Below, in pieces: positions 1-11,100 of a stretch of DNA of 64,000 nucleotides. Source of the stretch: Gautieria morchelliformis (lineage: Eukaryota > Basidiomycota > Agaricomycetes > Gomphales > Gomphaceae); the NCBI GenBank assembly GCA_015179125.1, contig WHVA01000114.1, positions 62,001 to 126,000 of the forward strand, read 5' to 3'. How positions within the stretch are numbered: the first letter of the stretch is position 1; every line of letters begins with the position of its first letter. The translations under genes were made by a program, and so were the position numbers. The notes under the pieces are model-generated. The model was not told the origin of the DNA. It was given only the letters and a program-made list of their open reading frames with translations, and did no database searches.

Positions 1-321
1 ACCGCGGCCTCCAGTTCCCAAATGCCCTTCAAGTCCTTCAAGCCTTGATCCATCATGATTCATGATGCGTCTCAAATGTGTCAAGCCTAAAGCTAAGAGG
101 CTAGTCGTTTCAAATTTGAGCGTTCAGAGGTGACTCATGTGTCTGGTGTTCATACCCATGCATACTCTGCAGACGAATAGCACGTGATGACCCACCAGCG
201 CAGTGCAATATTGTGCATTCTACACTTCCCAGCTGATAGTTACGTGCTAAACTCGTGTCTCTCTTAGGTCTTGACCAGCCACGGCCGGCGGTAGTCACTT
301 GTTTTACTGTACTGCGGCGAA
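1..321. other. Non-coding flank, no gene seen
   Basis: No convincing coding frame. This is the original chromosomal sequence to the left of the LINE-2 insertion. In the ancestral locus it would have continued directly into position 22557. Confidence 0.6.
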
Positions 322-329
322 GCGTGTGG

Positions 330-343
330 TTTTTTTTTTTTTT
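330..343 (-). repeat. Poly(A) tail of LINE-2 (14 T on plus)
   Basis: An uninterrupted run of 14 T follows the GCGTGTGG direct repeat, as expected for a minus-strand retroposed poly(A) tail. Confidence 0.65.
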
Positions 344-455
344 GGTTCCATTTATATCCATTGAGCTGCGGCTCATGCAGGATAATACATGTCGTGTAGC
401 TACTGAGAGTCCATTTCAAAGGTGACGAGTCATCGGCCCTAAGGCAGGGGGGTCC

Positions 456-894
456 TATAAGGGCAACCTAGGCAGACGCTCTACACTCAAGCGGCGAACT
501 GGCGAAGGGGGATCCAAAGTAAGATAGAGAACTACATACAGGACATAGACATACCTGGCGAAGGGGGATCCAAAGAGAAAACTCTAAGGAACCCCTTCAC
601 CACCTAACTACGACTATAAGCAAACTCGGGCATGCTAGCCCGATCACCGAATGCCCGAGTTACATAAGCAATCACGCCAGGGATAACAGGGCTGGACAGA
701 TAAGGAAGGAATGATGTCGGAAGGGGCTGGAACAGGAAGGGAAATAAACAGAACACAAGACAGAAGGATGCTAAAGGCTAGGAGAGGCTCAGGGGCCACC
801 AACAACACCCTGCAATCATGCAGTGTGCGATCATGCACAGTGTGATCATGCACAGTGCGATCATGCGCAGTGTGTGATTGGTGTTCCCCTGACA
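456..894 (-). repeat. 3' LTR of element A
   Basis: Matches 18900-19267. It is longer (439 against 368 bp), mainly because of an extra segment of about 56 bp near 519-574 that repeats the local CTGGCGAAGGGGGATCCAAA motif. It also has more copies of a short GATCATGCACAGTG-type unit at about 815-880. These differences show divergence after insertion. Confidence 0.88.
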
Positions 895-1146
895 TCACCC
901 CCCTTCTAGAATGCAGTGACCCGATGCATGAAGTCCCACTGGTGGAACAGGGATGCAATTCTGAAATGTGACAGCCTCTAAGGAGCGAATGCGATGAGGG
1001 GCACCTGGATGCGAACAGTAGAAGTCGGCAATGAGGTCAGGAGCTTGGACATCGCCCTCATTTTCCCAAGAATTCTCTTCATAGCCATGCCCCCTCCACT
1101 TGATGAGGAACTGGAGGTGATTTGCTCGTATGCGACTGTCTAACAC
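895..1146 (-). pseudogene. Element A chromodomain at the integrase C-terminus
   Basis: The reading frame contains the chromodomain core FLIKWRGHGYEENSWE with the conserved aromatic/Trp pattern, followed by an acidic linker and a proline-rich end. In chromoviruses this domain follows integrase and is thought to direct insertion to particular chromatin. It lies directly before the purine tract and 3' LTR, which is the normal position. The upstream join to integrase is frame-broken (an integrase C-terminal fragment lies at 1276-1521), so it is annotated as part of a decayed pol. Confidence 0.8.
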
Positions 1147-1275
1147 CTGTTCAACTTCAAAGTGCTCATCGCCCTCTAAGGGTGGGTGGAGGTGGTGGGG
1201 ATGGTTGCCAACCCAAGATTGGATCAGATGGAGCAGGAGTGAGCTTAATGATGGGGAAAACAGGGTGGAGGCGAC

Positions 1276-2084
1276 TTAGAGACCTTGGAGGCGGAGACGG
1301 TAGGCTTGTGACCCAACTTGGCATTCAACAACGTAGGGGCCAAGTTGCCGATGAGCTAGCTTTTTCGAAGGATGGGTGGTGTGTATATCGCTTGCATCGA
1401 GGTAAACCTTGTCACCCGGAGAAAATGTAGGTGCTGGTTCACGTCGGCGATTATAGTATGTCACCATGTCCTCCTTTGACTTTGCCAGTGCTGACTTTGC
1501 TTCTGACAGTGACTCCTCCATGCGTTCCTTGAATTCATTGACAGACTCAAGGTTCGATGGGGATTGATGTGGTTCGAACGCCCAGTGTCCAGCATGAAGG
1601 GCGATTGATGAGTGGAAGCATGCACATGGTTGTTGTACTGGAACTCAGCCATGGGCAAGAGGTCATCCCAGTTGTCTTGTCGCTCATTGACAAAGAGTTG
1701 GAGGTACTGCTCTAGCTCTTGATTGAGTCGCTCCGTCTGCCCGTCAGTCTGCGGGTGGTATGCTGTGGAGGCTGCGATGTGAATTCCCAGCAGGCGATAA
1801 AGCTCGCGAGTGAATTCGTGCACGAACTGGACCCCACGATCTGACACCACTGTTCGCGGGAGGCCATGCAGCTTCCAGACATGGTGTAGGAAAAGTCGCG
1901 CTGCTCCAGCTGCAGTGATCGTGGTGTTGGTGGGGATGAAGTGTGCCCTCTTGGAGACCGAGTCCACTACATTCATCACAGCATCATAGCCATGTGCGTC
2001 AGGCAGTTCCACAATGAAGTCAACACTGATCATGTCCCAGCGAGCTTCAGGGACAGGGAGTGGATGGAGTTCACCGAGGGGTGG
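1276..2084 (-). pseudogene. Element A integrase, C-terminal half (catalytic core)
   Basis: This is the retroviral-type integrase core. It shows SVDFIVELP with the first Asp, VVSDRGVQFV with the second Asp, and the TAYHPQTDGQTERLN block containing the catalytic Glu. A GPYVVE-type C-terminal (GPF/Y) module lies at 1276-1521, in another frame. The N-terminal zinc-binding part lies about 13 kb away, at 14969 and above. Element B was inserted exactly between them, and deleting one GGTGG copy with B restores the frame across the junction. A frameshift near 1480-1560 separates the core from the C-terminal module. Confidence 0.85.
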
Positions 2085-3253
2085 TGTCAAGATTGGTTTT
2101 CAGGTGTTAATATTGTGTATTAGTGAACACAGCGAATGCCTGAATAACTTGTGTGAATAAGTATGCCGTTTGGCAAATAGGTGAACCAATGAATGTTCAC
2201 AAGGTAAGAAGGTTTGCCTAAATGGGGCTCACCCTATCAACAGTCGTAGCGAAATAGCCCGTGGCCCTTGACGATGTAATGTGCAAGGTCTTACGGAAGG
2301 GCTGTCTAAGTCTTGACAATCCCTTCGCCAACAGCACAGAAAATGGTTCGAAGGCTAAGGTAACGAAGGTGAAGTATGAGAACTCACCAGTGGCGCCTAA
2401 GTCCTCTGCTAGTTGAAGATGGAAATCTCCAAGAGAAGGCTTAAGATGATGGCCACAGCGAGGTCAAATTTGCACAAGATGAACGACGTATGATAATTGA
2501 ACTGGGGAATATACATGCAAATGTAAACTACTTATATCGAATGCTCGTACGGTACCAGCGAATAGGAAAGAGGCCGTCACGAGTCAGGGTTGGATAGGGG
2601 TGCGCAGTCATGATACAACATAGATGGAATAAACATACAATAGAATGAGAGAAGAGGGAGAACATGAAACAACGGAGAGTGAAGGTGGCGAAGACACCTG
2701 TATACGAAATCATGTCTTGGGGCCTGCATATACACTGCCCTGCACAGGTTCTTCATCTACTGGGTTGATCCCACATGACCTACGGGTAGGACGTCCCGCG
2801 AACGCACCCTGCTCATATGAACACCAAAAGGGGGTTGGATCGAAAAGCTGATGGAGTTACTGACGAGCCATCATGCCGGATAGGGATGTCGATCGTGATT
2901 TGATGGTGTGCCTGTTGGCAAATGATGCGAGCAGCGAATGATCGTTCAGCGAAATGCGAGGAAGGGCGAACAGAGGTGACATAGAGGAGGACAGGTCGAG
3001 GTGGAGGGCGAAGCCGAGCGAACACAGAACACCATTGGAAGAGGGTCGAGCAGAGGAGGTGGTAGACCCAGCGATGACTGCTAAGTCAGTCCAAAGACGT
3101 CGATCGTGCATTTGATGGCGTAGCTATGGTAATTGGCGCGAACAGCGAGAATTGGTTGCTGAACATGACAATGGTGATCGGAACGAACACGGAAATGGGG
3201 TGAGAAATGGCAGGACAGAGCACCTGAGTATGAGAAATAAATGCGTCATGACA
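2085..3253 (-). repeat. 3' LTR of element B
   Basis: 1,169 bp with TG...CA ends. It pairs with the split 5' LTR (7836-7874 and 13911-14963) and with the B2 LTR at 35978-37400. It keeps about 80 bp near 2858-2938 that the 5' LTR has lost. Confidence 0.88.
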
Positions 3254-3378
3254 GCACCCCCCTCCTAGCTTCGGAGTCCAACGACGTAGTGCTCTAGGAC
3301 GGGGGACGAGCTTGAGGACATAATAGTGCCCCCGATACGATCTCTCGCCACCTGGTCCGTGCACAGCTCAGCCCTGGG

Positions 3379-3388
3379 CTTTAAAAGG
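3379..3388 (+). promoter_or_regulatory. TATA-like box of the antisense gene in element B
   Basis: CTTTAAAAGG lies 55 nt upstream of the ATG at 3434. The second copy (B2) keeps the identical motif at 37526-37535, again 55 nt before its ATG at 37581, although the surrounding coding sequence has diverged. This suggests the promoter and start are functional features of the family. Assignment as a promoter is inference. Confidence 0.5.
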
Positions 3389-3433
3389 CGTTGCGATGTG
3401 AGGCGACGGGTCCATTCCACCACTCGATTCCTC

Positions 3434-4822
3434 ATGGCCGATACTGAGTCGTCTCCTTGTTCTGTGCTTATCGAGCGAACGCGAGTTAAGTTGAAGGTTC
3501 GCCCCGACTTTCGGGGGACTTGCACGAAGAGGTGGAGGAATGGGTTGCCGAGGCTGAAGAACTTCAGTTAAGAGAGCTCTCCGATCAAGTGTTTCGCTGA
3601 ACACCCGATCATAGGCCGAGCTGCGTGTCGAAGCGATCGCTGATCCCGACTTCGAACGTCCGTCGGATGTGGACGACCTGGTGAAGGAGGTGAAGGAAGC
3701 GAAGGAGTGGCTTGGGGGTGCGGGTTTCCTGCTTAGCCCAGAGTTTCTTGATGCCGAGATGAACATGGTGCAAGGGCCGACAGCGTCGCGGGGCCCGTCG
3801 AAGGAAGCCGAGGTAGTGGGGGATGCTGCGAAGGAGCTTGAAAGTATGTGACAAGTATCCGTTCGCTAGCCAGGCTAATTCGGAGCTTTGTCAAAGATCC
3901 TGCTCCTGTTGTTGAGCCCATCGCTGCACCACCAGAATCACTCCGACCCTCCACCATAGGTCCGTCTGTGGGTACGAAACGTCGACCGATGTTTCTTTCG
4001 TCCGAGGACGAAGGCGACGACACTCCGACACCGAAGAAGCCTCACAAGGAACGCGTTCGGAGCCCTACGCCTGAGATCGTTGCAGTTGAGCCAACTCCTG
4101 CCAACGTCGCAAGGGTCGGGCGAATGCGCTGGTTGCCGAATCGGACAAGGTCCCGCAATCGGTGGCGAAGCATGGCTACCCCGAGGATGCGGATTTGCTC
4201 GGGTGGCTGATTTATAAAGGGGTAAGCAGTATAGTTTTTTGCTGGAGTACTTCGCCTGCTGACTGTGTGCTTCCCCGTAGCACGACGTATTGAAGAGGCC
4301 TGCGAAGTGTGGGTAATGTCTTCGCTATGGTCACACCTGTAGCGGCGAGGCAGAAAAGATGTGTGGGCGCTGCATTCGTGATCACCAGGGTTGTGTCACG
4401 GCAGAAGGTAAGTTCCCATCTTCGTTATTTCTCCTATGCCGTTCGAGCTCATGTGGAGTCCTTGTACCCCCTCTAGAGTACGTGGCGAAGGATGAGAAGG
4501 ATAGTCGGGAACCAGAGGTGAGGGAGCGAGGATCGAAAGGAAAGAGTAAGGGGAAGGCGAGGGATAAGGGTTCATCCTTGATTTCGTCGAAGGGTGTCCT
4601 TGGTAAGTTTGTTATGCCCTTCCTCTGAGCATCTCTGGCTGATTCTCAGATACCTCCGAAGGCACCCGAACGTCTACGCTGGCCGGCGAGGAGAGGATGG
4701 AGGAGCTGGTGGAGAGGTCAGAGGATCTGATGAGGAGTGTGTCCAGAAAGTTGAACGATTTAAGCGGAGAGGTGTTAGAACTCGAGGGGGTCCAGGCGAT
4801 GATCAGGAAATTAGCAAAATAG
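3434..4822 (+). CDS. Antisense spliced accessory gene of element B, Cys-rich and coiled-coil, function unknown
   Basis: No single long frame exists, but a run of coding segments with GT-AG introns reads on the strand opposite to gag. It starts with MADTESSPCSVLIERTRVKL. Next come Glu-rich helical segments (EEVEEWVAEAEELQ and DLVKEVKEAKEWLGG), then an acidic Pro/Ser region, then a HGYPEDADLLGWLIYKG block. A Cys-rich part follows (RPAKCG, then CGRCIRDHQGC). A Lys/Arg-rich segment leads to a final coiled-coil exon ending MIRKLAK at the TAG (4820-4822). Clear introns include GTATGT...AAAG near 3845-3896, GTAAGC...CGTAG near 4221-4280, GTAAGT...CTCTAG near 4407-4474 and GTAAGT...CTCAG near 4602-4650. 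At least two frameshifts (near 3500 and 4100) suggest this copy is decayed. The Cys spacing is reminiscent of a small zinc-binding motif. I do not recognise a named family. Confidence 0.55.
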
Positions 4823-5583
4823 AGTAGAGTTTGTTGCGGCATTTTTGTGTGAACATAGAAACATTTTTTGTTTTTTTATTATTATTATTATTTTATTTTT
4901 CGCTTTGAAACTCTAGGTGGTGGCCTGAGCCTTAGGCCCCTTTGGGGCTTCGTGTGAACGTAGGCGAAGTTGTGCGAAGGGGGCCGAAGTAATCGCCGGG
5001 ATTCTCGAATGTCATAGTTGTGTGAATTTGTCCACTGCCCAAGCACCATCCCCCCCTTTATGGTACACGTCGCCCCAACGGGAAAAATACGTGGGGATGG
5101 TTCGTGACGCTGTTGGAAGACAGGATGGTTTGCTTTCCATGTTGCAAGTCTGGTGGAAGGGCCAAGGTGTAATAGAGTGGTCCAATCGCCGTGTTCGGGG
5201 CGTAACCCAAGGATAGTGGGGATGAGTTCTCGGAATGTGTGTTGAAGGTAACTAAAGAGTGTTATGTGGTGGAAATATCTATCGAAGTGTAGTTTACTGA
5301 ATGAGATGAAGATCTACGTGTTCGGCGAACGAGACGAGTAGTGGCTAGTGTGCTAACAAGGAGAAGGAGAAGGAGACATCGTTCGAGAATTGGGGTGGTG
5401 AATTTTGAGAACTGGGATGAGAGGGGAAGGAATCGGAGACTGAGAAGGTGTACATGGATGGGGAGAGATAAAGGGGACAGGATATTCGAAGCGAACAGAT
5501 ACAGGGATTCGTACAGAGTGGGTAAGGTCGTTGTTCGAAGGAGTAAAATGATCCATTCTTAACACCACAGAGGGATCGCGAGC
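4823..5583. other. Non-coding spacer between antisense gene and gag in element B
   Basis: No supported gene. It contains a T-rich/ATT run (about 4866-4900) just past the antisense stop codon, which could serve that gene's 3' end. The rest is unique-looking sequence where pol would normally lie in a complete element. Confidence 0.4.
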
Positions 5584-7789
5584 TTAGTCTTCCGTGGGAA
5601 AGCTTTCGCTATCTTTGGGAACCTCTTCGAGAATCGCAACCTGAGGGTCGCCTTCGAGAGTGAAGATAGCTATGCCAGTGGTTGAGGCAGACTCTTGAAA
5701 GCGGCACCCCTTCGCGTGATGTGTGGGGGTTTCGCCACAATAAGGGCAAAGGCCTTTGGTTTTTCGTCGCTCTTTCTCGGCTTCAGTCAGACGTCCGGTA
5801 GCATCGAGGATGCCGGAAAGATCTTTCTGTTTGTCGGGCTTAGCTGCGGCAGAGGGTCTGGGTCGAGCGTTAGCACGTGGCGTAGAAGAAGGTTCGGAAG
5901 AGGAAGGAGGACGAATAGAGGTTGTAATCTGCTTTTCGCCTTGGCGCTCCCAGTAGCGATTGTCAATGCGAAGAGCCTGACGTTTGAGATCGTCGAGGCT
6001 TTCGGGACGTTCGTAGGAGAGCATGTGGTCTTTGATGCGCTCGGCGAGGCTGTTGTAGAAAGCATCGTAAAGGGCGGCATCGTTCCACTCGACGTAAGAG
6101 GACAACTCAGTGAATGTGGTCATGTGGCGATTGACACGATGGGTGTCGAGCATCTTGAGCCTGCGAATAGCTCGCTCAGACACCTGGATGATGTCGGCCT
6201 GACCGAAAAGACGATTAAGTTCGTCGACGAAGATAAGCCAGTTGCTCCGAATGGGAGGTTCTGGGAACTGAATGAGAAAAGGTTGCCACCAAATCAAGGC
6301 AATGTCGCTGAGGTAGGATGCTGCGTAGGAGACTCGCTGTCGCTCCTGCTGAAACTTTCGGGGCTTGTTGTCGAAGACCATAATACAACTAGCGATGAAT
6401 GTTCGGAGAAGGCGGGGTTCTTTCCCTGTGAATTTGTCAGGTTTCGCAGCGTCGGAGTCACCATCAGGGGTGGCCTGAGGGTAGGCGAAAGGAAAGGGAT
6501 AGTAGGGATTCCACGGGAACCCTGGTTGTGGCCAAGGCCCTCCACCGAAGGGCGGAGGTGGGCCAGGAGGTCCGGGGGGCCCGGGTGGCCCGGGAGGCCT
6601 GATCGGAGGCACTCCGAAATGGGGAAATGGTGGCCCAAGAGGTGGTGGAGGAGGCGGTGCAGGCCCGCCAGGTGGGGCAGGAATCTGTGCCGGAGGTTGC
6701 TGTGGGGGAGGTCATCCCGCGAAGGGGTGAGGTTGTCCCACGAATGGAAAAGGCACAGGTCCACCAGGTGGGGCAGGAATCTGGGCCGGGGGCTGTTGCG
6801 GGGGAGGTTGTCCCGCGAATGGAAGAGGCACAGGCCTGCCAGGTGGGGCAGAAATCTGGGCTGGAGGTTGGTACAGGGGAGGTTGTCCCACAAACGGGTG
6901 AGGTTGTCCCACAAACGGGTGAGGTTGTCCTGCGAATAGAGGCGGGACACTGCCGAAAGGCAAAGCATTCGGATCATAATAGGGCACGCCAGTAACGGGA
7001 TAGCCAAGATGTTGCTCGGGCGCAGGGTCAGCGTGATGTCCCTGGTCCGCCAAAGGTGCCTCGCGAGGGGGGGTAGGGTGAGAGCTGACTCGAGTATGGT
7101 CGCTATGTACCGAATGGTGAAGACTGCGAAGAGTGCGAGGAAGCATGTGAGTGATGCGAATGAGATGAAGAATTGTGCGAAGCGGGTGTGTGAGCCTGAG
7201 ATTCTGCGTGTACAGGGGGGGTATGCCTAAAATTGAGAGGAGATGTAGGCTGGGGGTTAAGAGGATGCTGGGCGTAGTGCACATCGAGAAAAGGGTTCGG
7301 AGTGTGACTAGGCGAAGCAGGTGGCAAGTGGGGTTGTGCGAAGGCCAATTGTAATCGGAGTCCTGAAGCACCGGCAATCCGAGGGAGCCTAGAAGGATAA
7401 GGTTCTTGAAATGTGCTAGGGTTCTGTGGGCGACCGCTGGGCGAATTAGGGGCGAATAAGCGGCGTAAAGAATTGGCACTGGGCCTATGACTAGATATGG
7501 GGGTGCTGGCTGAAAGTGGTCGCTGAGGGGAGAAATGCTGTTCGCCTGGAGTCAGTTGCCGTTGAACGTTGAAAAGAGGCGGTGATGCATGCTCGGGGAC
7601 CGGGTGGTATGGTGTAGGCCGAGATGCAGACATGGCGACGAGGCGGGAGAAAGGGATGATGTCCTCTGTGGGGTTTTGCGAAGGGAACGAGGCGGAAGCT
7701 GCTCGCCTCTGGAGTGGTGCTGGAGTAGGAACTGGACCTGTCGAGCGGGTTCTATGGACAACAGGGTTTTCTTGTTGTGTAGATGACAT
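5584..7789 (-). pseudogene. Gag of element B (frameshifted)
   Basis: This is a structural Gag protein, starting MSSTQQENPVVHRTRS near 7789. The N-terminal third is low-complexity Pro/Ser/His. A Pro/Gly-rich middle repeats GQPHPFVGQ and APPGGPVP motifs. A helical capsid-like domain follows (about 5870-6400; DKFTGKEPRLLRTFI, then WWQPFLIQFPEP). A nucleocapsid knuckle reads CPYCGETPTHHAKGC, a spacing variant of CX2CX4HX4C, and the protein ends near 5584. Two frame changes (about 7110 and 6715, then about 6600) split it into overlapping frames whose protein sequences join smoothly, so this copy is broken. The domain order matches the Gag of element C. No protease follows. The long plus-strand frame over this region is only its antisense shadow. 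Confidence 0.8.
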
Positions 7790-7822
7790 GAAAAATAGGG
7801 TAATGCTTTGACTGTAGCTGTT

Positions 7823-7833
7823 AGTTCAATTAT
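7823..7833 (-). promoter_or_regulatory. Self-complementary primer-binding site of element B
   Basis: Reading out of the 5' LTR on the minus strand, a GT spacer is followed by ATAATTGAACT. Its exact reverse complement, AGTTCAATTAT, lies inside the 5' LTR (plus 14280-14290), 33 nt downstream of TATAAG (T at 14323). If transcription starts there, the RNA 5' end can fold back and prime reverse transcription. Confidence 0.68.
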
Positions 7834-7835
7834 AC

Positions 7836-7874
7836 TGTCAAGATTGGTTTTCAGGCGTTAATATCATGTATTAG
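7836..7874 (-). repeat. 5' LTR of element B, downstream fragment
   Basis: The last 39 nt of the LTR (TGTCAAGATTGG... on plus), cut off from the rest by LINE-1. It ends in TGTATTAG, which is repeated at 13903-13910 on the far side of LINE-1. Confidence 0.85.
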
Positions 7875-8114
7875 TTTTTTTATTTTTTATTTTATTTTTA
7901 TTTTATTTTTTTATATCCGATTTATCGTCTTTTGGGGTGGGGCCCTATGTAAGACGCTTCTACAAATACCCGGTCGACATTTTCTTCTATCTAGCCCTTA
8001 TGTCTCTATCTCTGCTTCTGCTTGGGCGATGCCCTGGGCTTGTCCGTGCCTCCGGCGGCGAGGTTTGGTTGCGCTTCTTGCGCGGTTCGCTCCTACTCTT
8101 TTCCTTCCTTCTCT

Positions 8115-11100
8115 TTATTTTCTCCCCTTTTCCCCCATCTCCAGGTTCCCGTATGTTCCCTCGAACCTCCCAGTGGCGCTGACGTACTTGAATAGAGCCT
8201 TCATTGCTTTTGGCTTGGCTAGTAGAGTGCTGACAGCGCTGGCGGCTCTTCTTAGTGTCCGCTTTAGTTCCTTGCGCTGCTCCTTGTATGCGGGGCATCT
8301 GTATAAGAAGTGGTGGACCATCTCGTCCGCTCTTTTGCACGCTGCACAAATAGGTGAGTCGACCTTTCCTATTTTGTATAGATGCTTGTTGAATGCTATG
8401 TGGCCTGTTCTGATTTGTATTAGGATTGCTGCTTGTCTGCGGGCCATGCCTTCGGTCAACTTGGCGTATGCTGGGGATGGCATTGTCTTGTCTATTCTGT
8501 GCACGTATTCGGATCTCGGCGATCTTGCGAACACTTCTTTTGCTCTTGTTCTGAGTTCCTTCTTGTGCCTCTGGAGTTCGGCCGCCTTGCTTCTCGGCAG
8601 TGTGCCCCGACATTCCATTGGGATGTACCTCTCTTCGCTGCTCTCCCCCCTCGCTGCCTTCTTAGCCTCTTCGTCTGCCCTTTCGTTTCCCTTGACCCCC
8701 TTGTGTCCCGGCGTCCATCTCATTACCACCGTTGTGTTCGGTTGTGCTCTTGCAACATTCTCGAGCTGTCCATGTATGGCGTCAACCAGGTATTGCGCCG
8801 GGATCTGCTTTTCTCTTCTGGTCGTCAGTATGGCCGCCTGGCTGTCCAACCCTATCATGTATCTTCCACTGCGTTCTGCGTTCAGCAACTTCGCTCCCAT
8901 CGCCGCTCCCACTAGCTCGGCTTCGAATACAGTGTGCTCTGTTTCCGCTCCCAGATGGAGCCTCACTGTCAACCCCTCTCTTCCGTCTCTGTAGAGGACT
9001 GCTGCTGCTCCTATGCCGCCGTCTATGCATGACCCGTCGCAGTAGACTTGGATACGCGCTGTTCCGCGTCTTATCTCTGCTATTGCTGTCTCCTCGTCCG
9101 GTGGGATTACTATTTGGAAAGCGGGGGCCCACTTGGGTCCTCTGACCACCGTGTGTATCTTCTCCATCCTGTGTGGCTGGAGCCTATACGCGTGCAATAT
9201 CTCGTGCAGTGGCGTTCGGTGTCTCTTGACGTACCTGGAGGCGGCGCGATGTGCTCTGGGGGATAAGGGGTGACCTTCAGGGAGGCAGGCTATGCGGGCG
9301 GCGGCTCTGTGCACTACTTTGTCCACTAGCAGGTGGAATGGCAGTAGATTCGCGTGTGCATCTAATAAATCACTCGCCGTTGTGTTCATGGCGCCTGTTA
9401 TTGCTAGCGCGGCCTGTCTTTGAACTCTAGCAAGCTTATTGATGTGCCCTTTAGTCCCTTTGTTTCACGTTGTGCCTGGCACCAGATATACGTCAGCTGC
9501 GTACAATAGCTTCGGGATGGCTACCGCTATGTAGTATTGTCTCATGTACTTAGCTGGTACCTCTTGACGGCTTGGCTAGTCTGTGGTATTGTTCCACGAA
9601 CTTGCTCCCCTTTTGCAGCGCGAAGTTGACCTGCTCCTTGAACCGGAGCTCCTGGTCGATTATGACCCCGAGGAACCTGTGGGAGGACGTAGGCTTGACG
9701 ACATGCTGCCCTATCTTTATGGTCGGTCGTGCCGTCGGTCTGGTCTTTTTGGTTCCCGTGGGGTCGGCTTCTCGCCTCCTTGTTAAACCCATGAGTCCGA
9801 ACTTGTCGACTGCGAAGGTGCAGTCGTGTTTTTGCGCCCATTCTTGCGCTCCTCCATGCCTGGTCATGATGCGTGTCAGTTTATCAAACGCTTCATCCAG
9901 GCTTGCCCCTTCTGCGAACAGCGTCGTGTCGTCTACGAAGCCGATGCTGTCTTCGCCTTATTTTCCACTGGTGATCTCCAGGAGTCCGGCGTTGTAAAAC
10001 TGGTATGATATCGCTGATAGGGGGCACCCTTGGTCCATGCCGCGCCCGACTTCCATCATCTGCGTGCCATAGTCGTCCAATCGTAGTGTGGTCTGTCTGC
10101 CCTCGACCTTCCTCTTTATCCATTCTGTGTACTCGCGCGGGACCCCTCTCAGTCGCATGTTATGTATTAGCTGGCTAAGGATGATGCTGGGGAAAGCGCT
10201 CTTTATGTCGAGGAACAGTACTCCCAATACTTTTCCCCTGCGCCATGCGTCCTTCACTGCTCCGACGAGATAATGGATAGCGTCTGTGGTGGTCCGCCCT
10301 GGCTGGCACCCGAAGTGATTATTAGGTAGTAGCACATACATCTGAGTCATTTTGACTATGTCTTCTGCTATGCAGGCTGACAATACTTTGCCGATCGTGT
10401 CTAATAGCGCTATGGGTCTATACGATCCAGGTATGCCGTAGTCTTTTTTCCCCGGCTTCCTTAGCACTTTTGTGATGGAGTCCCTCCATTCCGTTGGGTA
10501 CACTTCCAGTTAGAACGTGGCGTGAAAGAGTGGACCTATATACGGGAGCAAGACATTAATGCTTTGCTTGATCACAGTGTTGGGGATACCGTTGGCACCT
10601 GGCGCGTTGAACGAGTTCAGCTTTTCTACTGCCCTTCGTATTTGTGTGTCTGGGATGCCGGTATACTTGAATGCTGCCTGTGGGTACTGTTGTTCATCGA
10701 AGGAGGCTGAGGGGTCGTTTGTCGGCTCTGGGAAGAACATTCTGAATAACATGTCGGCTTTGTGTTCGTTCGTACTGGCAATCCACGTAGTTCCGTCGCT
10801 GTGTTTTGTCTTGAGCGTCGGTACTCGGGCTCGCCCTCCGTCCGAAGGGTCCATTGACGTGTATTTGTGTGCCGTCCAGACCATCGACTGATCCGTTCTT
10901 TCCAGGAAGTCCTCCCAATGCTCCTTTTTTGACCTCTCTATTGCCCTCGTGTATTTGTTTCTGGCTCTCCTATACACCCCGTGCGTTTCGTGATTTGGGT
11001 CGTTCCTGTGCTGATACGCCTTTCTGCCCATTCTCCTAGTCGCCCTTCTCAGCTGCACTATCTCCATTGACCACCATCTCTTCATTAACGGGGAGGGCCT

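Noticed and set aside
5695..6939. 414-codon plus-strand frame, the longest frame on that strand in this area
   Set aside because: It is exactly antisense to the Gag of element B, Arg/Gly-rich, with no domain; a shadow frame.
8029..8994. 321-codon plus-strand frame rich in Leu/Ser/Cys
   Set aside because: Antisense to the RNase H of LINE-1; hydrophobic composition is the complement of the real frame.
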